A stretch of DNA of 64,000 nucleotides from Coprococcus_C hominis (GTDB taxonomy: Bacteria; Bacillota; Clostridia; Lachnospirales; Lachnospiraceae): NCBI RefSeq assembly GCF_020687505.1, contig NZ_JAJEQT010000002.1. One strand, written 5' to 3'. Positions within the stretch are counted from its first letter, which is position 1. Every line of letters begins with the position of its first letter. This document shows positions 51,947 through 62,200 of the stretch, one piece after another. Position numbers and translations under genes: made by a program. The notes below the pieces were generated by a model, which was given only the letters and a program-made list of their open reading frames with translations, did no database searches and was not told the origin of the DNA.

Positions 51947-53551
51947 ATGGAAAAATATAAAGTGCTTTTGGTGGATGACGAAGCAGAAGTCATCGAAGTA
52001 ATTGAACAACGCATACAATGGGACGACCTTGGATTTACCGTCGTTGGAAACGCAACCAACGGAGTGAAAGCACTTGAACTGGTAGAGAAGCTTCAACCGG
52101 ATGTCGTAATTACAGATATCAAGATGCCATATATGGATGGATTGGAGTTGTCCCGTCGTTTAAACCGGGACTTCCAGAATATTCACATCATTATTTTTAC
52201 AGGGTTTGATGAGTTTGAATATGCAAAGGAAGCAGTGCATCTGGAGGTTGAGGAATATATGCTGAAACCGATAAATGCAACGGAACTGTCTGATTGCCTG
52301 AAACGTCTGAAGGACACACTGGACCGGGAACGGGAAGAAAAACTGAATGTAACACGTCTGGAGAATTATTTCAATGCAGCACTTCCGGTACTGCAGAATA
52401 ACTTCTTTGTATCTCTCATTGAGGGACGGGTAACAGAAGAAAACTGCGGGAAATTTTTTGCCGCGTATCAGATTGATATGAAAGGACCATATTATGGATG
52501 CGCAGTTTTCCACACATCGGAACATCATGTGCCGGACGGCATGAATCCGCTGCTGCTTGCGATGTCTGTTGAACACGAGATCAAGGAACGGCTTGCGACA
52601 GAGTGGAAGAGCCGGGTATTCTCTTATCTTGGCAATACACTGATGCTGATAGAGCTTTCATCGGAGGACGCGATTGTGCAGTTTACGGATTCGTGTGACC
52701 GCTTCTGCAAATGGGCTTATCGTGTGATGGGGGCGGTGGTTACGGCAGGCATCGGTCGTGTATGCGACAATATGGCGAATATTAAAACGTCTTACGATGG
52801 TGCCAGAGAGGCAGTATCGTACAGGGTATTGTACGGGACGAAACGCGCAATCAATATTGCCGAGCTTGCACCGAAGGAACAGGAAACAACCTTGCAGCCG
52901 GAAGATACACGGATGCATGATTTGTTCAAAGCCATTCATCTGGGGCTAAAGGAAGAGATCGAGAAGGTCGTTGTAAACGAAATAGAAAAGCTGCACAGCA
53001 ATGCACAGACGGTCAGTCAGTATAATCTTGCAATCATGGAGATGGTGGGAGCATTTTACCGGTTTTGTGCAAATAATTTTCTTGATTTTAATGATCATCT
53101 GCATGGAATCCAGAATCCTTACGAGACGATTCCGCAGATGGATGAGAGTACACTTACCGCATGGATGCAGGGAGTTTCCGTAGAGCTTGGGGAACAGCTG
53201 AAAAATGCCCGAAACAGTACATCGAGACGGCTTGTGACCGATGCGCAGAATCTTGTACGTGAGCGTTATATGGAGCCGGATTTGTCATTGGACACGATCT
53301 GCTCTGTGCTCGGAGTATCTAATTCGTATTTTTCTTCGGTCTTCAAGAAGGAGACAGGAAAAGCGTTTATTACGTATCTGACGGATTACCGGATGGATCA
53401 TGCGGCAACACTGATACTGGAAACAAATGAGAAAAGCTATCAGATCGCTGAGCGAGTGGGATATTTGGATGCGAATTATTTCAGTTATGTATTCAAGAAA
53501 CGATTTGGCGTGTCACCGTCGAAGTACCGGGCACAGCATACGAATCAGTAA
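51947..53551 (+). CDS. YesN-type response regulator (receiver plus AraC HTH)
   Basis: 534 residues. Receiver domain (about 1-125): VLLVDDEAEVIEVIEQRI, phospho-acceptor Asp in VVITDIKMPYMDGLELS, Lys in YMLKPINATEL. A long middle region follows, and the C-terminal AraC double HTH has LSLDTICSVLGVSNSYFSSV and SYQIAERVGYLDANYFSYVF. It likely activates sugar-uptake genes such as the mgl operon upstream. ATG 51947 follows GTGGGGTGCAAC. It is followed by its kinase gene after 21 bp. Confidence 0.92.
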   Translation: MEKYKVLLVDDEAEVIEVIEQRIQWDDLGFTVVGNATNGVKALELVEKLQPDVVITDIKMPYMDGLELSRRLNRDFQNIHIIIFTGFDEFEYAKEAVHLEVEEYMLKPINATELSDCLKRLKDTLDREREEKLNVTRLENYFNAALPVLQNNFFVSLIEGRVTEENCGKFFAAYQIDMKGPYYGCAVFHTSEHHVPDGMNPLLLAMSVEHEIKERLATEWKSRVFSYLGNTLMLIELSSEDAIVQFTDSCDRFCKWAYRVMGAVVTAGIGRVCDNMANIKTSYDGAREAVSYRVLYGTKRAINIAELAPKEQETTLQPEDTRMHDLFKAIHLGLKEEIEKVVVNEIEKLHSNAQTVSQYNLAIMEMVGAFYRFCANNFLDFNDHLHGIQNPYETIPQMDESTLTAWMQGVSVELGEQLKNARNSTSRRLVTDAQNLVRERYMEPDLSLDTICSVLGVSNSYFSSVFKKETGKAFITYLTDYRMDHAATLILETNEKSYQIAERVGYLDANYFSYVFKKRFGVSPSKYRAQHTNQ

Positions 53552-53572
53552 GAAAAAAATAGGGGAAATGGA

Positions 53573-55471
53573 TTGAAAACAAGAGAGATGGGAAAATTGC
53601 AAAAGAAGGAAAGCTGGCTTCAAAGGTGGATGAAAAAGCAGGGCTGGACACATCATAGAAGATTTATCGGACTGGGTATCCAGTCAATCATTATGGCGGT
53701 TCTTACTGCACTTACGTTGATTACGACAATTACAATTGGCCTGCTTCTGTATAATCGTTTTAAAATGGCGATGAAGCAGACGGCTGTGTCGAACGCAGAG
53801 AGTATGGTCGAAAGTACGGTGGATAAGCTGGATGCGGAATTGTTGAATGTCCGTCAGATAATGAATGCAGTGAATTACAATATCATTCAGGAAAATGATA
53901 TCTCCAGTGATGAGTTTAACCGCCAGTTCAGCCTGCTTTATGAAATCAACACAGACAAGGTTCAAAGCATGGCTCTGTATGACAGCGATGGTGCACAGCT
54001 TGTGGCAGAGCCGGTTTCGGAACGCAAGAAGGGCGTAAAGGCATCTAAACAGGACTGGTATACAAATGCAGAGGAGGAGATTGAGAATGTGCATTTCTCC
54101 CTGCCGCATATTCAGAATCTGTTTGAGGATGGCACATACCGGTACTACTGGGTTATTTCCCTCAGCCGTTCCGTGGATATTAACGATGGGGAAAAACCGC
54201 GCAGCGGTGTACTGCTGGTAGATATGAAATATTCTGTGATATCCAATACGATGAAGCGGATCAATGAGTCCTCAAACGGTATTTATTATTACCTTTGCAG
54301 CCGGGATGGACAGATGATTTACCATCCGAGACGTGCAGATATTGACCGTGGATATTTTTCGGAAAACTGTGAGATGACATCGCAATTAGAAGACGGAACG
54401 TATGAGCTTTCGCTGAACGGTAGACCGGGAAATGTTGTTGTGAGTAGTGTGGCATATACCGGCTGGAAGCTGGTCGGTGTGATTCCGGAGCGTGTACAGA
54501 CAGCAAATATCAACCGGTTCCGGTATTATATTATCACAGCCATTCTGATTTTGATGATGATGCTGCTCGAAGTAAACAGGATCATATCAAGAAAGATTTC
54601 GCGTCCAATCCTGCGGCTGAATGAGTCAGTCAAGGCATATGAGACAGGTGGGGATACGGATATCTATATTGGTGGTTCTTCAGAGATCCGGCATCTCGGA
54701 TATTCGGTCAAGAAGTCCTATGAACAGATAGAGAATCTGATGCAGGAGATTATCCGGGAACAGACTGAACGCAGAAAGAGTGAGATGGATGCACTGCAAA
54801 GTCAGATTAATCCGCATTTCCTATATAATACGCTCGAATCGATTACATGGATGGTTGAGGCACAGAAGAATAAGGAAGCGGTTCTCATGATTTCGGAGCT
54901 TGCCAGACTGCTTCGAATCAGTCTGTCAAAGGGAAGAACCGTAATCCGGATCGCGGATGAGCTGCAGCACAGCCGGAGCTATATGAATATCCAGCTTGTG
55001 CGCTATAAAGAACGGTTCCGCGTGGAATTTGATATTGACGAGGAAGTCAATGATTACTGTACGGTCAAGCTCATCGTACAGCCGATCTTGGAAAATGCAA
55101 TCTATTATGGGGTTGGAAATATGGACGAGGATGACGGCGGCATGATTACGGTACGCGGCGAGAAAAAGGGAGATGATATCTATCTCTCGGTCGAGGATAA
55201 TGGCATGGGTATGAGTGAGGAGACAGTTGAAAATATCCTCAAGGATAACAATAAAGTACCAAAGCATGGTTCCGGGGTAGGACTTATCAATGTGCACAAC
55301 CGGATCCAGTTGATGTTTGGTAACGAATATGGTCTTCTGGTTTACAGTGAGCCTGATGAAGGAACGAAGATCGTGATACACATACCGGCAATTCCGTTTA
55401 CGGAGGAGAACCGGCAGCAGCTCGAGGCGCAGAGCTATAGAAATGGGAGGGCTACAGATGAAACGAGATAA
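53573..55471 (+). CDS. YesM-type sensor histidine kinase
   Basis: 632 residues. TM1 (about 42-65), an extracellular Cache-like domain (about 66-315), TM2 (about 317-340), HAMP (about 341-395), a His_kinase domain with SQINPHFLYNTLESITWM, and a HATPase domain (VQPILENAIYYGVG; GSGVGLINVHNRIQLMFG). It phosphorylates the regulator at 51947. The start is TTG 53573 or ATG 53588. It is followed, with 14-bp overlap, by genes for two sugar-binding proteins that probably deliver the signal. Confidence 0.92.
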   Translation: MKTREMGKLQKKESWLQRWMKKQGWTHHRRFIGLGIQSIIMAVLTALTLITTITIGLLLYNRFKMAMKQTAVSNAESMVESTVDKLDAELLNVRQIMNAVNYNIIQENDISSDEFNRQFSLLYEINTDKVQSMALYDSDGAQLVAEPVSERKKGVKASKQDWYTNAEEEIENVHFSLPHIQNLFEDGTYRYYWVISLSRSVDINDGEKPRSGVLLVDMKYSVISNTMKRINESSNGIYYYLCSRDGQMIYHPRRADIDRGYFSENCEMTSQLEDGTYELSLNGRPGNVVVSSVAYTGWKLVGVIPERVQTANINRFRYYIITAILILMMMLLEVNRIISRKISRPILRLNESVKAYETGGDTDIYIGGSSEIRHLGYSVKKSYEQIENLMQEIIREQTERRKSEMDALQSQINPHFLYNTLESITWMVEAQKNKEAVLMISELARLLRISLSKGRTVIRIADELQHSRSYMNIQLVRYKERFRVEFDIDEEVNDYCTVKLIVQPILENAIYYGVGNMDEDDGGMITVRGEKKGDDIYLSVEDNGMGMSEETVENILKDNNKVPKHGSGVGLINVHNRIQLMFGNEYGLLVYSEPDEGTKIVIHIPAIPFTEENRQQLEAQSYRNGRATDETR

Positions 55472-56432
55472 ATTAACATTTCTCATTGCAGAGCTTATTC
55501 TGATTGTCCTCGCAGCCTTCTTCATACATAAAATCTTCCAGGAGGATGTCGCTCAAAAGCGTGTAGCGGTTATCCTGCAGAATTCCGGTGACACCCGGTG
55601 GGAAGGTGTAATCAATGGATTAAAGCAGTCTGCGAAAACCAATAATCTGCATCTGATCATCTGTAATACGGATGATATTGTAAGCGCGCAGGACGAGCGG
55701 GAGCTGATCGAGGAACAGCTGGAAAACGATGTGGATGCATTTATCCTGTGTCCGGCACCGGGCACAGATACGAAGGATATGTTAGACTGGCTCGGCGAGC
55801 AGAAGAAGCCATTTGTACTTCTGACAGAAGATGTTTATATCGGTGAACAGCCAGAGGCAAGCGGGTATGCGACAGTCAAACCGGATAATTACCAGATTGG
55901 ATACACACTTGGCACGCAGCTTATTACGCAGGACGAAGATGGGCTGAAAGGAAAAAGGATTGGCGTGATTGCCGGACGATCCAAGACGGAGGCAAGTGTG
56001 AATCGTATCCAGGGACTGAAGGACGCATTGGAGAAACAGGATTGCGAGATTGCATGGGAGTATAATGAAGAAAGTGACACGGATATCTGTGCGGTTGTTG
56101 ATGCACAGGAGTCCGTCGATTATATGGTGGTAATGGATACGCAAGCCTTGGATACGCTGGGTGAACACGCGGAAAATGGTGTGTATAAGGATGCGAAGAT
56201 CTTTGGCGTTGGTACGAGCATGAAATCGATTGCACTGCTCGATGTAGGACAGGTGCAGTGTCTGGTAATCCCGGATGGATACGGGATTGGTTATGAGAGT
56301 GTCGAGGAAATTGAAAAAGAACTGACACGGACATTTTACACGTTGAAGAGCCATGAGAAGGAAGTAAAAGTTATTTATAAAGAAGATTTGTTCTCGGATG
56401 AGATAGAAAGGTTTTTGTATTCGTATGAGTAG
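55458..56432 (+). CDS. Membrane-anchored sugar-binding protein, sensor partner
   Basis: 324 residues with an N-terminal membrane segment (TFLIAELILIVLAAFFIHKI) and no lipobox, followed by a type 1 periplasmic-binding fold (RVAVILQNSGDTRWEGVING, FILCPAPGTDTKDMLDWL). No permease genes accompany it. Such proteins in YesMN-like operons (compare XylFII with LytS) present sugar to the kinase rather than transport it. Start ATG 55458, inside the kinase gene end, after GGGAGGGCTACAG. Confidence 0.85.
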   Translation: MKRDKLTFLIAELILIVLAAFFIHKIFQEDVAQKRVAVILQNSGDTRWEGVINGLKQSAKTNNLHLIICNTDDIVSAQDERELIEEQLENDVDAFILCPAPGTDTKDMLDWLGEQKKPFVLLTEDVYIGEQPEASGYATVKPDNYQIGYTLGTQLITQDEDGLKGKRIGVIAGRSKTEASVNRIQGLKDALEKQDCEIAWEYNEESDTDICAVVDAQESVDYMVVMDTQALDTLGEHAENGVYKDAKIFGVGTSMKSIALLDVGQVQCLVIPDGYGIGYESVEEIEKELTRTFYTLKSHEKEVKVIYKEDLFSDEIERFLYSYE

Positions 56433-57468
56433 AAGAGACGTAAAGAAGAATATGATAGCATGGTTGTGCGTGTGGGTATTTTTGATTTCACTGACAGGCT
56501 GCGGAAAGCAGGACACAAAAGCCGATCATATGTTGCGTGTTGGTGTCGTGACATATACACCGGACGACCCGTTTATCAATGCAATGACAGATATAATAAA
56601 AAGTAATCTGAAAGCAAAAGAGAGCAATACGATGAAGGTAATCGTATCTGTAAGAAGCGGCGACAATGACCAGCAGGAGCAGGACGAGATCGTTGAGGAA
56701 ATGATTGACGCCGGATGTGATGTTTTGTGCGTGAATCTGGTTGACCGGACAGCACCGTCGAATATCGTCCGTATGGCGCGGCAGAATGATATTCCGGTTA
56801 TTTTCTTTAACCGGGAACCGGTGCAGGAGGATCTTCTTCAGTGGGATAAGCTTTTCTATGTTGGCTGTGATGCAGCACAGTCCGGTGAGATGCAGGGCGA
56901 GATCGCAGCGGAATATATTAAGAATCACCCGGAGGTCGATAAGAATGGCGATGGGAAGATCCAATATGTGCTTTTAGAAGGGGAAGCCGGACATCAGGAT
57001 GCAATCAGCCGGACAGACCTATCGGTTAAGACGATGATTGAGAATGAAATAGAACTGGAAAAACTCAGTTATCAGTTTGCAGACTGGAACCGCGCACAGG
57101 CGGAAAACCGGGTGAGTCAGTTGATCGATCAGTATGGTTCTGAGATTGAGTTGATTTTATCGAACAATGATGAGATGGCGCTGGGGGCTGTTGAGGCGTA
57201 CAAAAATGCCAGCTACAGGCAGGCGGAGCGGCCGATTATTTTCGGCATTGATGGTCTGACCGATGCATTGGAGGCAGTGGAACATGGTACGATGCAGGGA
57301 ACGGTCTATAACGATAAGGAAGATCAGGCGAGGATGATCGCACTTTTGACGGTCGCATTGTTTCAGGGAAGCGATATCGAAGGGTATGGTCTGGAGGATG
57401 ACATCTATTATATGTCACAATATCGTAAGGTAGACGCGGACAACGTCGATACATTCCTTGGAAAGTAA
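56425..57468 (+). CDS. MglB-like galactose-binding lipoprotein, second sensor
   Basis: 347 residues. Signal peptide with lipobox (ISLTGCGK); the fold and motifs are those of MglB: DQQEQDEIVEEMIDAGCDVL, DKNGDGKIQYVLLEGEAGHQ (calcium-loop-like), LILSNNDEMALGAVEAYKNA. It overlaps the previous gene by 8 bp and again lacks its own transporter; it may feed the mgl permease or, with the protein before it, the kinase. Mechanism inferred from gene order. Confidence 0.87.
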   Translation: MSRRDVKKNMIAWLCVWVFLISLTGCGKQDTKADHMLRVGVVTYTPDDPFINAMTDIIKSNLKAKESNTMKVIVSVRSGDNDQQEQDEIVEEMIDAGCDVLCVNLVDRTAPSNIVRMARQNDIPVIFFNREPVQEDLLQWDKLFYVGCDAAQSGEMQGEIAAEYIKNHPEVDKNGDGKIQYVLLEGEAGHQDAISRTDLSVKTMIENEIELEKLSYQFADWNRAQAENRVSQLIDQYGSEIELILSNNDEMALGAVEAYKNASYRQAERPIIFGIDGLTDALEAVEHGTMQGTVYNDKEDQARMIALLTVALFQGSDIEGYGLEDDIYYMSQYRKVDADNVDTFLGK

Positions 57469-57488
57469 GGAAGGCTGCAACTGGAATT

Positions 57489-58181
57489 ATGCAGAAAATG
57501 AATGTACAGATGAATGAATGGATGGCAGATGCTGATCGGCAGTATAAAAAGAAACGGAGAACAGATATGCAGGAGACATGGTTAGAGCAATTTTATAACG
57601 AAATGGACGCGGAGAAGCGGCTGGACATATTGAATACGAATGCAGATAAAACTGTGAACGCAAGTGAAATGGCAAATCATTCCGCAGAAAATCCGGAAGA
57701 AGTGGATGTGGCGTTTATAAAGAAACTCTGGGTGGCGCGTTACGGAAAGCGCAAACCGAAGACCGATGCATTCGTCGGGTATCTGATGCAGCTCAAATAC
57801 ATTGCGGAGAGCGGGGCAAATGATATCGGTGGACAGAAGCGCAAGCAGGCAGTTGAGACCGTCTCCGGATTGTGCCTGTTTGATGCAGACAAGCGGCCGG
57901 AAGTCGAACAGGAAATCCTGCTGTCTGAGATGACGCATGCATTCCGGAAGTTTATTGATGTAAGCAGAAACGGCAGAGGGTTTACGTCGATCGTTTTCGG
58001 TATGGGGCAGTTATCCGATGAGGGTGTGGCGAAGAAAATCGCAGAACAGATCAGCGCGATTGCATTTACGGCGCCGCACATGCTGCATATGGAGAAGGAA
58101 TTCGCATTGCTGCAGGAGGCCGCGAAGCGGGCATTCCGGGCGGAATACCCGAACCGGGAGCATTTCCTGAAGAAATTGTAA
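57489..58181 (+). CDS. Conserved hypothetical protein
   Basis: 230 residues, cytoplasmic and mainly helical, starting MQKMNVQMNEWMADADRQYK; no signal peptide, membrane segment or recognised motif. It recalls DUF6553, a Lachnospiraceae family, from memory only. It lies 20 bp after the sugar-binding gene, with a poor ribosome site (AAGGCTGCAACTGG), and converges on the AraC-type gene on the other strand. Confidence 0.65.
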   Translation: MQKMNVQMNEWMADADRQYKKKRRTDMQETWLEQFYNEMDAEKRLDILNTNADKTVNASEMANHSAENPEEVDVAFIKKLWVARYGKRKPKTDAFVGYLMQLKYIAESGANDIGGQKRKQAVETVSGLCLFDADKRPEVEQEILLSEMTHAFRKFIDVSRNGRGFTSIVFGMGQLSDEGVAKKIAEQISAIAFTAPHMLHMEKEFALLQEAAKRAFRAEYPNREHFLKKL

Positions 58182-58188
58182 TCTGATA

Positions 58189-59052
58189 TTAGGCAAGGGG
58201 TTGTCTCTTTCTGTATTGGGAAGGAGAGACTCCTTTTTGTTTGCGGAATAACCGGCTGAAATAAAGCTGGTCATCGTAACCGACGATCTTCGCAATCTCG
58301 TAGATGGAATAATTGGTCTGTTCCAGAAGAATCTGCGCATTGTTGACGCGCAACGATACGATAAACTGCATCGGTGTCATGCCGGTGTATTTCTTGAAGT
58401 TCCGGATAAACCAGCTCACACTCATGCCCCTGGTCTGGGCGTAGTTTTCAATACTGATATCCTGATTGTAATTCTCGTTGAAATAGGTAACAGCACTGTG
58501 CATCTCCCGATCCAGATATTCGTTTTTCAGGATGTGCTCGCACGTAAGTTCACGCTGAAATACAATAAGCAGATGACGAAGCAGCAGGGCAAGCATTTCC
58601 TCGTAGTGTTCCTGACATCGCTGTAATTCCTGAATAATCTGTTTGAAAATCTGTTCATATTCGAGAGAGGAACCGACCGGAAATACTCTCTGGTTATCTT
58701 GCAGACCATAGCTTCGCAGGATGTTTTTTACATCGGAACCTGTGAAGTGAATCCAGTACACTTCAGTTTTATCTTCTCCATAATATTCATATTTCTGTAA
58801 TTCTTTTGGACGAAACAACACCATGTTTCCGGCAGGGACGATCGTCTCATTTTCCGGTTTATCGAAATGAAAATGTCCAAGTCCGGATGCGATATAGATT
58901 ATCTGATAATCCAGGCGTCCCTTTGGGCGGTAGGTCGGCATCCTCGGATCGCCGCTCAGACGATAGATGCCGCAGCTTCCGACGACGAGCGGGCGGCTTT
59001 TGTCCTTGAAATCCAGATGGGAATGATTTAAGTAACCGGTATTGATATACAT
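58189..59052 (-). CDS. AraC-family regulator divergent from lacZ
   Basis: 287 residues: N-terminal cupin (LDYQIIYIASGLGHFHFDKP; NMVLFRPKELQKYEYYGED) and C-terminal double HTH (ISIENYAQTRGMSVSWFIRN; IYEIAKIVGYDDQLYFSRLF). The gene is transcribed away from lacZ and shares a 246-bp intergenic region with it, so it most probably activates the beta-galactosidase and permease genes in response to a galactoside. Start after ATAGGAGGTGTCCCT on the minus strand. Confidence 0.9.
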   Translation of the reverse strand: MYINTGYLNHSHLDFKDKSRPLVVGSCGIYRLSGDPRMPTYRPKGRLDYQIIYIASGLGHFHFDKPENETIVPAGNMVLFRPKELQKYEYYGEDKTEVYWIHFTGSDVKNILRSYGLQDNQRVFPVGSSLEYEQIFKQIIQELQRCQEHYEEMLALLLRHLLIVFQRELTCEHILKNEYLDREMHSAVTYFNENYNQDISIENYAQTRGMSVSWFIRNFKKYTGMTPMQFIVSLRVNNAQILLEQTNYSIYEIAKIVGYDDQLYFSRLFRKQKGVSPSQYRKRQPLA

Positions 59053-59067
59053 AGGGACACCTCCTAT

Positions 59068-59161
59068 TGCTCATTGTATCATGTCGCCTGCGGCTCCATG
59101 TTTGCATTCGCATTATGCTGGTATGTGCAAGCACATCCCATCGCAATGCTCATTGTATCAT
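59068..59161. repeat. 15-bp direct repeat in the lac intergenic region
   Basis: TGCTCATTGTATCAT occurs at 59068-59082 and again at 59147-59161, 79 bp apart. AraC proteins usually bind direct repeats, so this may be an operator pair, though the first copy also supplies a -10-like GATACAAT to the regulator on the minus strand. Confidence 0.6.
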
Positions 59162-59216
59162 TTCGTCCATATTTTGTCCATTCCTGTTCATAGACTTTTT
59201 ATACGGAAATCAGTAT

Positions 59217-59222
59217 TATAAT
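59217..59222 (+). promoter_or_regulatory. lacZ -10 element
   Basis: A perfect TATAAT lies 77 bp before lacZ. No good -35 is found 16-18 bp upstream (ACTTTT at 59194), as expected for a promoter that needs an activator. Confidence 0.55.
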
Positions 59223-59298
59223 ATCAGACAATACGAAAAGACAGAAAAATGAGCGGTTCATTTAAAACAAAAAAATACATATACAAGGAGGACGATTT

Positions 59299-62200
59299 AT
59301 GATTATACCACGTTATTATGAAGATTTGGATTTCTTACATGAACATACGATGCCGCCAAGAGCGTATTATATACCAGCTTCCCACCGAATGGAGGATCTG
59401 GTGGAGCATCGGGAGGCATCCGACCGCGTACAGATGTTAAACGGCATGTGGAAATTCCGGTATTTTGAGAGCATCTATGATGTGAGGGATGCATTTTATG
59501 AGAGCGGTTATGATACGTCGGATTTTGATGAGATTCCCGTGCCTGGTGTCTGGCAGATGGCAGGCTATGACACGCATCAGTACACGAATTTCCGCTATCC
59601 ATTTCCGTTTGATCCGCCGTATGTGCCGCAGGATATTCCGTGTGGTGCGTATGTGCATACGTTTTCTTATGCGAAGGATGAGAAGGCTCCGAAGGTGTAC
59701 CTGAACTTTGAGGGCGTGGATAGCTGCTTTTATGTATGGGTGAATGGCACCTATACCGGATACAGTCAGGTGTCCCATGCAACGAGCGAGTTCGATGTGA
59801 CAGACGTGATAGAAGAGGGCGAGAATACGATTGCCGTACTTGTCTTGAAATGGTGCGATGGTTCGTATCTCGAAGATCAGGATAAGTTCCGGATGAGCGG
59901 TATCTTCCGGGATGTCTATCTTCTGAAGCGGCCGGAAAAGGCGGTGCAGGATTATCGGATCACGACGGAAATCACGGAAGCGTGTGCGAAAATTACATTG
60001 GATATCAGCTACTATCAGGAGACTCCGGTTACCGTATCCGTGGAGGATGCGGCAGGAAATGTGGTTGCACAGACGGAAATCAGCAAGGCTGGAACTGTGA
60101 CATTGGAAATTGCAAACCCGGAGCTTTGGAATACGGAACATCCGTATTTATACACGCTTATCCTGCAAAATGCGGATGAGACAATCGAGGATGCAATCGC
60201 TTTGCGCACGGTAGCAATACAGGAGCGGGTGTTATATTTCAATGGACAGGCAATCAAGCTGCGCGGTGTGAACCGGCATGACTCGGATCCGGTCACAGGA
60301 TTTACAGTTGATGTTGCAAAGATCAGGAAAGATCTTGTCTTGATGAAAGAGCACAATTTCAATGCGATTCGTTCGAGTCATTATCCGAATGCACCGTATT
60401 TTTATCAGATGTGCGACCGATATGGATTCCTCGTGTGCGATGAGGCAGATATCGAGGCACATGGACCATTTATGCTGTACCGCAAGGAGGATACAGACTA
60501 CAACCGCTTCAAAAAATGGAACGAGAAGATTGCAGATGATCCGGCATGGGAGCAGGCGATTCTCGATCGCGTGAAGCGTATGGTTGCGAGGGATAAAAAC
60601 CGTTTCTGTATCATTTTCTGGTCGATGGGAAATGAGAGCGCCTATGGATGCAATTTTGAAAAGGCGCTTGCGTGGACAAAGAAATACGATCCGTCCCGTA
60701 TCACGCAGTATGAGAGTGCGCGGTATCGGAATTACGATGTGACGTATGATTACTCAAATCTTGACCTGTACAGCCGGATGTACCCGGCACTTTCCGAGAT
60801 TGAAGAGTATCTCGAGAAGGATGGCAGCAAACCGTTTCTGCTTGTGGAATATTGCCATAGCATGGGGAACGGGCCCGGCGATCTGGAGGATTATTTCCAG
60901 ATAATCCAGAAGGATGCACGGATGTGTGGCGGATTCGTCTGGGAGTGGTGCGATCATGCGATTGCGCACGGACAGGCGGAAAATGGAAAGACGAAATATT
61001 ATTATGGCGGCGATCACGGCGAGACAATCCATGATGGAAATTTCTGTATGGATGGACTGGTGTACCCGGATCGTACACCACATACAGGATTGCTTGAATA
61101 TAAGAATGTGTACCGTCCGGTGCGTGTTGTATCTTATGATGAGAAGACCGGCAGACTTGTGTTGCATAACTATATGGATTTTGATGATATAAGCGACTAT
61201 GCAGACATCTTGTATGAAATAACTGTGGATGGTCTGTGCGTGCAAAAGGGTGTGCTGGATGAGGTATCAATCGCACCGCACAGCGACGGTGTGATGACGC
61301 TCAAGTTGGACATTCCGCAGAGCGGCAAGGTGTATCTGAAGCTCCGGTATCAGTTGAAAAAAGAACTTCCATTGCTTCCGGCAAAGCATGAATTAGGATT
61401 TGATGAGGTGCTGCTTGCCAATGTCGATGGCAGAAACCAGACGGCAGTCAAATGGCTGGCAGAAGCGGAAGAGAAAAATGAGATCAGCGTCAGCGAAACC
61501 GATACAGAGATTACATTAAAGGCGAGCGATTTCACCTATGCGATTAGCAAGAAAACCGGACTTTTTACGAAGCTTCAATATGCAGGACGGGACTATCTGA
61601 ACCATCCGATGGAACTGAACATCTGGCGGGCACCGACGGATAATGATATGTATATCCGCGCAAAATGGGAAAGCGCACATTTTCACGAGGCGTACACAAG
61701 AGCGTATAAGGTGGAGACAATTCAGAACCAGTACGGCGTGATTGTGATGAGTCATGTCGGCGTTGTAGCACCAACGGTACAGAAGATTCTGGATGTCGAG
61801 CTCGTGTGGAAGGTGGAAAGTTCAGGAAGAATTACCGCATCCATGGAGGTAAGCAAGGATGCAGAGTTCCCAGAACTTCCGAGATTCGGTGTGCGTGTAT
61901 TCTTCAACAAGAATCTTTCTGAGGCTTCGTATTATGGCATGGGACCGCAGGAGAGCTACCGTGACAAGCACAGAGCTGCGAGTCATGGATTGTATCGCAG
62001 TGCGGTGAAGGATCTGCATGAGGACTACATTATGCCACAGGAAAATGGCAGTCATTTCGATTGTGATTATGTCGAACTGTACAACGGCCGGTATGGAATC
62101 GCGGCAGTGTCTGAGACACCATTTTCATTTCAGGCGTCAAACTACACACAGGAAATGCTGGCACAGGCAAAACACAATTATGAATTGGAAGAATCGGACA

